The translations under genes and the position numbers were made by a program. Shown in pieces: positions 38,561 to 48,500 of a stretch of 64,000 bases of DNA. The DNA lies in the NCBI GenBank assembly GCA_023053575.1, contig JAKZAP010000007.1:10305008-10369007 (forward strand), given 5' to 3'. How positions within the stretch are numbered: position 1 is the stretch's first letter; each line of letters starts with the position of its first letter. The notes under the pieces are model-generated. The model was not told the DNA's origin. It saw nothing but the letters and a program-made list of their open reading frames with translations, and made no database searches. The DNA comes from Branchinecta lynchi (lineage: Eukaryota > Arthropoda > Branchiopoda > Anostraca > Branchinectidae).

Positions 38561-38844
38561 GGCGTTACTAGCCAAAATGTCTTTTTGGGGGGATAAGGCA
38601 TTTACGGACTGGCTGGTAATTTTTACGACTGTTTCTGCAGAAAAAGGACTGTTTTCAACAACAAAAAATGACAGTTTTTTAAAAAATCGACTCGATTATT
38701 TTGACTAAAATTTGTTTTCATGAAAAATCAACTGTTTTTACGAACAATGGCGGCACTTCGCTCCAACTCGGTTATTTTTTACCAACTGGCCGACAGCATC
38801 AGGGGGGGGGGGCGCCCCTTCACCCCTCCAGTCGTGTTGCCCCT
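38561..38844. mobile_element. hAT-like MITE (CAGAGGCGTTAC)
   Basis: The left end is CAGAGGCGTTACTAGCC and the right end GTGTTGCCCCTG, related to the ends of the 133-2451 element. The interior has G- and C-runs and GACTGTTTT repeats. Flanks agree only partly. Confidence 0.55.
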
Positions 38845-38885
38845 GACTGGCAGATATGAACAAAACTGAACCATCCTCAGTTAGG

Positions 38886-39350
38886 TACAGTAGAGATATG
38901 CTTATGTGAACATTTGTTTACATTGGACTTTGCCATTTTCATGCACTTGCTGTGTCTAAAGCTAACTACCAGTTAGTCAAAGTAGGTAATCAAGGGCATC
39001 TGAAAACAGCTGAATAGGTATTTCGGATCTTTGTTCTACGATTTGGCCCAAAACTGTACTGTTCACATTCAAGTAACTGTTCACTTAAACATACCTCTAG
39101 GCTACTGTAAATTCTGCATAAATACAGTAGAGGTATGGTTATGTAAATGTTTGTTCACTTCGGACTTTGCCATTCTCATGCATTTGCTGTGACTAAAGTC
39201 AACTGTGAGTTAGCCAAAGTAGGTAATTAAGGCCTCTCAAAACACCTGAATAGGTATTTTGGATCTTCATTCTACCATTCAGCCCAAAACTGAATTGTTC
39301 ACATTTAAGTAAATGTCAAATTAACATACCTCTACCGTAGGCTACTATAG
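38886..39350. repeat. Two tandem copies of a ~230-bp TIR element (TACAGTAGAGGTATG)
   Basis: Copies at about 38886-39107 and 39124-39350 each run from TACAGTAGAGRTATGSTTATGT to CATACCTCTA...CTA. An end fragment (CATACCTCTACTGTA) lies at about 37741. No duplicated target was found. Confidence 0.75.
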
Positions 39351-39784
39351 AAAAGACAGGTTGGCAACCTCTAATTACATAAAACCTTAAATCGTACTAA
39401 TATGTTAAAAATTTGTCTGCAGTCCTATTTTGGTCCTAACAGTCAAGAAGTGAAACCTTAACAACCAAGATCTAGACCTACAAGAGGGGTAACCAGGGTC
39501 GAATCAAACTTGGCCTATAATTCGTGCAAGGAAACTTCTGTTTAGTCCAGAACAGGTCCTAGGGCATTCGAGCTTCCATCTTCACAGTTAGGACCTTGAT
39601 AAGACTGCATTGCAATTTTTGCTTTCAACCATTTTAGGCCAGGTTTGAGGTTGTACAAATGCGAGGTTGGATACTCCTTCCATAGTTAGGACTACTGTAC
39701 AAAGACATTTCATATTAACATTGGACCTCCAGGATAAAATATAAATTCTGTTTGGCACCCTGAGTCTAGCCTAGATATTCTGAC

Positions 39785-39936
39785 AAGTCATACACAAATT
39801 CTCAGTCCTTAAAATTGGCTTTTCAGACAGATTTGTATGAGGGTACTGTTCCCTTGCTCCAGGGAATAGACTTGTGAGCACTGATGCTCATATGCTAGGG
39901 TGTGCCTTCCCAAAATTGATGGTTTCTGTATGACTG
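39785..39936. mobile_element. Short hAT MITE of the CAGTCATACA family
   Basis: The 152-bp element has ends AAGTCATACACAAA and TTTCTGTATGACTG, the same family as the 1.5-kb element at 35986. Flanks ATTCTGAC and ATTCGAAC match 6/8. Interior GCTCCAGGG / TGAGCAC motifs match 35216-35340. Confidence 0.65.
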
Positions 39937-40801
39937 ATTCGAACTACTATAAAGTAATTATTTTGAGAAAGTTGTCAATATTGAATTGGTTAGAATGCAC
40001 CAAAGTTCAGAATACCTTATGTCTCTTTTAGATAGCATATTGCAAAAGTCAGGCAGTTGCCATAGAATGATACAAATCTTTTTTTCTTGCGTAAAAATCG
40101 GTGAAGCTATGTTACCCAGCCATTGAATCAGGAACAAAGGGGCCTAGAACTACATTGAAGGGGTAAAACTTATTACAGAGGCTACATAAATACTCCTTCA
40201 CCCAAATTTGACTGCAAATCATACATACTAAATGATAAACAGATAAAAATCTGGAGCAGATCTTAGCTGAATTAATCATTTTGCATCGTTTCTTATATAT
40301 GAACTGGTACAAGTAAAACTGGAAAACATATGCTGAATAAAATGTTGTATAAGGAATGAATGGAAATTTACCGAAGTTTAAACTAACAGCTATTCGAATA
40401 GCATACTTCAGCTACTGTAAATTACTCCTCTACTTGCCAATTTGGTATAAAACAAGAGCTGAAAGCTCATATGGCACTTGTAAGAACAGTTAGCATGTTT
40501 GTCAGATACGGTTTGCAGTTTTCAAGGCTGGACCTCTCTCCCGATATTCATTTCATCAGAAAATGGGCTTGATCTAGTAGATCTGAAATGGTTATACCAC
40601 TCATTGACAACTGTATCTTCCTCCAACGATGATCGGATCGGGGGAGGGACTATATTTTCAAGCCAATCTAATAGAGTCCCTAACATGCCTGCAAAGTTTC
40701 ACGGTCATAGCACATCTGGAAGTACCCTAACTCGTGATCATCGGAATTAGGGAAAAACCCCTCCAACTCCCCCCACTGTGACACGATCGGTCCTGTTTTG
40801 T

Positions 40802-40830
40802 CAATAATAATAATAATAATAATAATATAT
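40802..40830 (+). repeat. (AAT)n microsatellite
   Basis: About nine AAT units within family B copy B1. Confidence 0.9.
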
Positions 40831-42885
40831 TTGCAAATTGAATGGCAGGCCGTTAAGGTTAAGCCTCTACAATTTATCTATGGCTTATGCTTGTTCTTCC
40901 CTCCAAGTCCCATCCCGATCTCTCGACTCGAAGCGCTTCAAGAGATTTCACCCCCCCCCCCTTCAGCTCCTCCCGATGTTATCAGATCCGTTCCAGACTT
41001 GAAATTGATCATCTGAGTCACTTGTTCTTGACACTTGACAAGTTTCATGCACGTCTGATCACCTGTTCCAAAGTTATGCATGTCAATAGAATCTCCCCCA
41101 TGATCATCGGATCGGGAAAAGAACTATTTTCAAGTTCACCTGGAAGAGTACCTAATATGTCTGCCAAGTTTCATGGTCCTAGTACATGTGGAAGTACCCC
41201 TCGAAGTACCCTAACTCGTGATCACCGGAAATCCGGGTAAACCCCTTCCAACCCCTCTACTGTGACATCCCGATCCATCGACCCTAAGCATTTCACGACA
41301 TTTCCGGTCCCCCCTCTAATCCCCCTCTCTTCGGATTTGGTCCAGATTTGAAACTGAAAATCTGAGACACTTGTTCTTCGCAATTGTCAAGTTTTATGCA
41401 TGTCCGATTATCCATTCCAGAGTTATGCATGTTTCTAGTTTCCGGATTCCCCTTCCCTCCACCCCCCTCCCCGCGATAGCAGGATCGGGGAAGCGATTAT
41501 TTCCATGTTAATCTGGTTGGTTCCCTCATATGCCTGTTAAGTTTTATTGTGCTAGCTTATTTGGAAGCGTTTCAACAGATTTCCGGTTGCCCCTCCAGCT
41601 CCCCCCCCCCAGTGATCGGATCTGGTCCGGATTTGAAATCTGAAGCACTTGTTCTTGACATATGTCAAGTTTCTTGCATGTCTGATAACCCGTTCCAAAG
41701 TTATGCATGTTACTAGTTTCCGGATTTCCCATCCCTCCACTCCTCCCACAATGACCGGATGGGGAAAGTGATTATTTCCAAGTTCTTCTGGTCGGTTCCC
41801 TGATATGCCTGCCAAATTTCATTGTCCTAGCTTATGTGGAAGCGTTTCATGAGATTTCCGGTGCCCCCTCCAGCCCCCCCCCCAGTTATCGGATCTGGTC
41901 CGGATTTGAAATTGAGCTTCTGAAGCACTTGTTCTTGACATATGTCAAGTTTCAGGCATATCTGATTACCCGTTCAAAAGTTAGGCATGCTACTACTTTC
42001 CGGATTTCCCATCCCTCCACTGCCCCCAAGATGGCCGGATCGGGGAAGTGATTATCGAGGTGATTATTTCCAAGTTAATCTGGTCGGTTTCCCAACACGC
42101 CTGCCAAGTTTCATCGTTCTAGCTTATGTGGAAGCGTTTCACGAGATTTGGGTGCCCCCCTCCAGCCCCCCCCCCCCCCCCCAGTTATCGGCAATTGTTC
42201 TTGACATATGTCAAGTTTCACGCAAGTCCGATTACCCGTTCTAAAGTTATGCATGTTACTAGTTTCCGGATTTCTTGTTGCTCCACCCCCCCCCCCCCAC
42301 GATGGCCGGATCGGGGAAGTGACTGTTTCCATGTTAATCTGGTTTGGTCCCTTATACGCCTGCCAAGTTTCATCGTCCTAGCTTATGTGGAAGTGCCCAA
42401 ACAAGCAAAACCGGGACAGACCGACAGACCGTCGTTTCCGGATTTCTCATCCCTCCCCCCCCCCCCCCCACTATGATCGTATCCGGAATATGATTATATC
42501 CAAGTTAATCTGGTCGGTTCCCTGATATTCCTGCTAAGCGTTTCACTAGATTTGTTTGACTTAGACTGACCATCTTAAACCGTATCTATTCTCGCATTCG
42601 CATTTTATACATCATAGCATGGCTCAGTGGTAGAAAACTGGACTGGCAACACAAAGGTCAAGTTTCACGTATGTCTGATTACCCTTTCCAAAGTTATGCA
42701 TGTTAATAGTTTCCGGATTTCCCATCCCTCCACTCCCCCCACTATGATCGGATCCGGAATATGATTATATCCAAGTTAATCTGGTCGGTTCGCTGATATT
42801 CCTGCCAAACGTTTCACTAGATTTGTTTGACTTGGACTGATCATCGTTAAACCGTAATTATTCCCGCATTCGCTTTTTGATACAT

Positions 42886-42960
42886 AGTCGCATAGCTCAG
42901 TGGTAGAATACTGGACTGTCAACCCAAAGGTTCCTGGTTCGATCCCGCGCTTGGCCAGTG
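42886..42960 (+). other. tRNA-like SINE head inside family B
   Basis: An A-box-like TAGCTCAGTGGTAGAA and a B-box-like GGTTCGATCCC are spaced as in a tRNA, but the anticodon stem does not pair well. A second, B-box-less copy (GGCTCAGTGGTAGAAAACTG) lies at about 42605-42652 in the neighbouring monomer, so it was multiplied with the repeat. It is not a functional tRNA. Confidence 0.6.
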
Positions 42961-43209
42961 CTTTGTTTTGCTCCCGTTTGACTTTATAGTTTCCGGACTC
43001 CCGGATCCGGGGAAAGTTGGATTGGGGAAGTGATTATTTGTAAGTTGATCTGGTCGGGTCCCTGATATGCCTGTGAAGTTTCATCGTCCTAGCTTGTGTG
43101 GAAGTGCCCAAACTAGCAAAACCTGGACAGACCGACAGAACGACAGAGCGACAGAACGACAGAACGACTGAACGACAGACAGACAGACCGACAGAAATTA
43201 CGATCGCTA

Positions 43210-43239
43210 TATGGCACTTGAGTATGCTCAAGTGCCATA
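43210..43239. repeat. Perfect 13-bp terminal hairpin of family B
   Basis: TATGGCACTTGAG and CTCAAGTGCCATA are separated by TATG. The equivalent hairpin of copy B4 is at 60122-60152. Confidence 0.9.
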
Positions 43240-43564
43240 AAAAGCGAAATGATAAATAAATATTCAGTAACTAATATAACTGTTAAACCTGACAAGCTGC
43301 ATAGGAATCTGTCGGTCACCGCGTTTTCACCGCATCACAGTCTTGTTTGTTTGTTTGAAGTGTAATCTGTTTAAACTCCACTATTCCCATTTTGTAGAAG
43401 TGGGTTATTAAAAAGATTCATTCATTCATTCACAGTATCAAGGATTGACTTAATGATTACAGTAAGAGAGTGGATTATTATTTTAAGCCCCGTTTTAATA
43501 TTTAATAGTTCCAAATACTGCTCGAGCCCAGTCTAACTGGGAAACATGTGTTCAAGCAATGCAT

Positions 43565-44080
43565 AAAACGGATATGTCAGCTACAATGCTTTTCCGGTGA
43601 TAGATAGATATACCAGTGTATTTCAAAAGCCCAAGGGCCATACACAAACAAACAAAAATTTAACTTAGACTAATTCTTAATTCTAAACTTGTGTCTATGT
43701 ACATGCCCACTCGAGTAATAACGGTAGGGTTAGTATTACTGAAAATTTCGGGAAATGACAAATGTACCCCTCTAGATAAATTTTCCTTAATCAGAAAGAT
43801 TTGTGCATCTACGGAGGAAAGCTGCGAGATTTTTCTTCAAAGGGCCAATATTTTGACCCTTCTTGGCAAGGATCTTTGTCAGGCTGTCGAAAATCAGGGA
43901 CAACTTTGGAGAAGCAACGAACCTGCAATAAACAAACAAATACTTAAAATAGTAAATATTTTACTGCAGGTTCCTTCCTTCCCCAACTTTGTCCCTGAAG
44001 TTCGACAGCCTGACAAGGACCCTTGCCAAGAAGGGCCAAAATATTGCCACCAAAGCTTCGTAGCTGACGTATCTGTTTTA
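43565..44080. mobile_element. Fold-back element with degenerate hammerhead arms
   Basis: The outer ends are AAAACGGATATGTCAGCTAC and GTAGCTGACGTATCTGTTTT. The inner inverted arms hold GCCTGACAAGGACCCTTGCC then AAGAAGGGCC, with core changes (G8 to A, GAA to AAA). Same family as 57690-58032. Confidence 0.7.
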
Positions 44081-45403
44081 TGAACCGTTTGAATATATTA
44101 ATAGTTCTTGTTCCTTTCCCTCCCCAGTCCTGTTCAGTAAACTTCAGATTCCAGTTTGTGCCACAATCTGGCAGTGTGGCAGACCTGCATATGTGGTCTA
44201 ACCTGTTATTTTGTCACAGCTCAAAGATCATGCAAATTTGCACAGTGCTTCCCAGCTTTTGTGAATCCTTCTTCTTCTGCCCTATGATATTCAAATCGCT
44301 TCATTCACTTCAGAGCAGAAGTTGACCAGACTTGTTATTACGAAATACAGATTTTGTTTTTGAACTCATTGAAAATCAGCCATGGAATGCTCTACAGTTT
44401 TGGGTATTTTTTCGTGTCAGGAGAGGTAAATCTAGGAAATGTGAAGAGTATAGTTGGAATGCCTTGACATTCTTTTTGACAATTTTCTATTTTTTGGCCT
44501 AGCCTAAATGCATTCTGTCCAACATCCCGTAACTTCATAAATAAAATATGTTTAAGCAAACCGACTTTTAGACTTCAGTGAACCATGAACGAAAGTGATG
44601 TCAAAACTTCTGCGAAATAAATTGCCACTTTACCAATTATCTGACGTATGTCTCTCTTAGGAAGCATTGGGCATCAGAAGACAACACAGTTTTAGTGCTG
44701 TAAGCTATGTTTTTGTGGTGAGGATTGCTTTTGTTATGTCATGTTTCTATTTGTCCACGGAATAGTCCCTGTAGGCTAAGAGTGAAACACTTTTTGGTCA
44801 GAGATTTGTTCTTCTGATGAATTAAACCAAAAATGTGAATTCACATCTTCTTCTTCTCTGTTCCTGCAGCCGTCTGGTAAAGCACTGCAGAACTAGAAAG
44901 AGCAAGTTGTGTTTACTGAGATTTTGATGAAAGAGATCAGTCACGAATGTGAAAAAGAATTCGAAGCATATCATATACCTTACCTAGTTTGTGCCTGGAT
45001 GTCGCAATGCTTGTTAGAGTCCGTGGCTGGCCGGTTTCTTTCATTCCAGGCTTCGCAGCATAGTGCTGTTCTCCATATCATCCTTGAACTATGTCCGATT
45101 TCATGAGGAGCACAAGAACCTCTCCAGCACAGGGCGCCCCCCCCCCCCCCCCGAAACATTAAAAAATAGTCATTTTATAGGCTTTTCCCTCTGATCTATG
45201 TCTTTTTTGTCCGACCCGCAGGCAAATCCCTCCCCCGAAAAAAATTCCTGGATACGGGCCTGCTCTCCAGTATAGCATAAAGTACAACCAATACTTCTTA
45301 TGGTAAGGATACATTGTCTGAGAACACGAATATTTCTCTAGTTTCTTGTCCATGTTTTACATAAATTATATGTGTAAAAGCTTCTAACTTTCTTTGCTTT
45401 CAG
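44081..45403. other. Region upstream of first visible ECI2-like exon
   Basis: I could not find the first coding exon here. A short open frame at 44909-45106 has no recognisable similarity. G/C runs near 45137 follow a GGCGCCCCC motif. Confidence 0.4.
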
Positions 45404-45521
45404 GAAATCAGTGACTGCATGCAAACTTGCTCCAAGGGCGGGAACGTTTCAGAGACAGATAAATATGCGCATGATGTCTTCATTGCCCAACCAGTTTGCT
45501 GAAGCTCAGAAAATATTAAAG
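45404..45521 (+). CDS. ECI2: ECI2-like exon: presequence and start of ACBP domain
   Basis: The acceptor is TTTCAG and the donor GTAATG. The exon starts with the last base of a codon and reads [28 protein letters not shown], then [10 protein letters not shown] in phase 0. The basic, acid-free beginning looks like a mitochondrial targeting peptide, and the end is helix 1 of the acyl-CoA-binding domain. Internal Met codons (NMRMMSS) could start a shorter form. Confidence 0.8.
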
Positions 45522-48500
45522 GTAATGAAACAAGAGTTTGAAGCTAATATGGCACTTGCAAGGCTGGGTCAGGGAATGATAGTAGAAATTTGCCAATTCT
45601 TAGATTTGTTGTGATGATTTGTAAGCAAAACCCTTAAGATAAGAACTATTATGGGCCATAGGAAATCACGAGAATGTATCGTATGGTAAAAAGTATATAA
45701 TTTTGCCCTTGGCAGTGATGATGCACACTTTAAGGGCGCTAGAAATTCCTCTGTGGTCTAAACCCTTGAGTCAAAAATGATGATATCGATCATGAAAATA
45801 TATATTTTGCTCAAAAGTATTGTTTGTACTTTTAAAGAATTCACTTGCAAGCAAAACTATTGAGGCAAAAATTGTCATGGCTCCGCGGGGATCATAAAAG
45901 GTATCGTCTGATCAAAAGTTTTGTTTTCCCTTTGCAGTTAAGATGCGCGCTTTAAGGGAGCTGGAAATTAATTTCTAAGCAAAACCCTTGAGGCAAAAAT
46001 TATCACGGGCTCATGGGAATCATGAAAATGTGTATTTTGCTTTAAAAGTATTTTTTGTACTTTGCGGTCAAGATGAGTACTTTAGGAGATGGTAGGATCT
46101 GAGAAGTGACAATTTCTAAGCTAATCTTGTCAAGTCTCTAATGTTCAAGATAAGTTTCATTGTCCTAGCACATATGGAAGTACCTTAACTCGCCCACAGG
46201 GCCCAATCCGGTCCAGTTCTGTCACTGATCTATCTAGGGCTTGAGCTTGTTCTTACCACCAATTTTCATCACGATCGCTCGACCTTACGCGTGTCACAAG
46301 ATTTCCTGTTCTCCGCTCCACCCCCACTCCCACCCCTCCACATTCATCGGATCCGATGCGGACTTGAAATGGGACATTGGAAGCATGAGGTCTTTCCAAG
46401 TGTAAAGTAAGTTCGAAAGTTATACATACCTTAAGAGGATTCCCCCTCCCTCCATGATGGTCGGACCGAGAAACTGAGTATTTCTAACCCAATCTTGTCA
46501 AGTCTCTAATGTTCAAGCCAAGTTTCGTCATCCTAGCGCTTCCTATCTGGAAGTACATTAAACTCGCGATCACCGGAATTTCGGACCCCCCTCCAGCTCC
46601 CCCACAGTGCCCAATCGCTCCACTTTAAGTTTGTCATAAGATTTCCGGTCCCCCCTCTGATTCCCCCGACATTCACCGGATTTGGTCCGGACATGAAGTG
46701 GGACATCTGAGACACGAGGTCTTTCGAAATATCAACCATTCCGAAGTTAGACATACCTCAAGATTCCGAAGCCCCCCTCCGACTCCTCCCACATTCATCG
46801 GATCCGGTCCGGACTTGAAATGGGACATCTGAAACACGAGATTTTTCCAAATATCAAGTTTGATTAAAATCCGATCATCATTTCCAAAGTTATACGTATC
46901 TCAAGATTCCGGATCCCCCCTCCTTCCACTTCCCCCATGGTGGTAGGGTAGGGGAACTGACAATTTGAATGAATAAATTTATTACGCACTGCCCTAGGGC
47001 ATAAGTGCAGTACAATAGTAAAAAGAAACATAAGAAAACACTAAACAAAAATACATACAGTTTCGGAAATATTTAATCACAAATAAGAACTAAGCTAATA
47101 GGATGGTGAACAGGTAAACGGCCAATAGGAGGAGATAATTTCGAGAACAGATTTTCCCTTGTCAGTAGAGGGTCCTGAATCGACATACGTCGGATCAAAT
47201 ATCGATTTCGCGAGTGACGGGTAAATATAACAGGAAACGGAGGTATTTGAAGTACGTGGAACGTACGCGACTTCATGTCTCAGATGTCACGCTTCAAGTC
47301 CGGAGCAGATCCCGTGACTTTGAGGAGAGCTGGAGGGGAGGAACCGGAAGTCTGACGCGCCAAGTGAGGAAGGATCGAGATGAAACTTGGTAGGAACAAC
47401 AAACACAAGCCCTAGTTATATAGCTGACAGGACCGGACAGATCCGTGCACTATGGGGGGAGTTGGAGGGGGGCGAAGGAATTCTGTTGATCCCCGGTTAA
47501 GGTACTTCCAGATATGCTAGGACGATGAAACTTGACAAGCGTATTAGGGACTGGACCATTTTTACTTAAGATTAGTCGATTTTCCCGTCCGACCATCGTG
47601 GGGGCAGTAGAGGGAGGGAGAATCCGGAATCTTAATGTATGGGTAACTTTCGAATGGCAGATGAGATCTTTATGAAACTTGATATTTGGGAAGACCTTTT
47701 GTCTGAGAAGTCTTACTTCTAGTTCGGACCGGATCCGGTGACTATGAGGGAGTTTGGGGGGGGGGGGGGCTGCGGAAATATTATGACACGCTCAGAGTGA
47801 AGGGATCGGGATGAGAATAGTGAGAAGAACCAACACGAGCCCTAGATACAGCGTTGACAGAAGCGGCCCGGATCTGTGCACTGTGCGGGGAGCTGGAGGG
47901 GGGGGGGGGGTCTCCGGTGGTCGCTAGTTAATGTACTTCCAGATGTGCTACTTGTGCTAGGACGATGAAAGTTTGCTGGCACACTATAGACTCGACAAGA
48001 TTCGAGATGTGCTAGGAAGATGAAACTTTGCTTGCATATTAAAAACCCGACAAGATCGACTTAGAAACAGTCACTCCCAGACCCGACTATCCTGGGGAGG
48101 GATGGAAGGTGGGAAATCGAAGAACTTGAGGCATGCATAACTTTCAAACCGGTGATTAGATCTTAATGAACCTTAATAATTGGGAAGAATACATGCCTCT
48201 AATGTTTCTCATTTTCCAGTCCCCTTAATGTGTGCATGTTAACCGCAAAGCGAAAAAACATTACTTTTTACCAAAAAATACCTGTTATGATCTACAAGGG
48301 CCCATGATCATTCCTTGCCTCAAGGACTTTGCTTACAAATAAATTCTTTAAAGTACCTACTCATCTTAGTGCAAAGCACGATATTTTTGCCCAAAAGATA
48401 CATTTTCGTCACCCATGAACCCATGAACATTCGTGCACCAAGGGTTTTGCTTACAAAGGACTGGAAATAACTCACGAGGTGACAAATTGCGACAGTCATC

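Larger units (their letters stand above)
40462..43245. repeat. Family B large repeat, copy B1
   Basis: At least six monomers spaced about 280 bp (41437, 41717, 41996, 42262, 42711) carry TTTCCGGATTTCCCATCCCT, a C-run, GGATCGGGGAAGTGATTATT and AAGTTTCATCGTCCTAGCTT. The copy ends in (GACAGA/AACGACAG)n (43124-43197) and a perfect hairpin (43210-43239). Open frames in it look spurious. Confidence 0.85.

Noticed and set aside
42126..42476. Open frames rich in Pro/Ser across family B (41-43 kb and 60-61.6 kb)
   Set aside because: They exist in several frames on both strands, depend on C/G runs, and follow the repeat period; no domain or splice support.
42886..42960. Functional tRNA gene
   Set aside because: A and B boxes are present, but the anticodon stem and acceptor stem do not pair, and the sequence is repeated inside a satellite monomer.
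44909..45106. Open frame as an upstream ECI2 exon
   Set aside because: No donor in phase with 45404 and no presequence character; it contains acidic residues unlike a targeting peptide.
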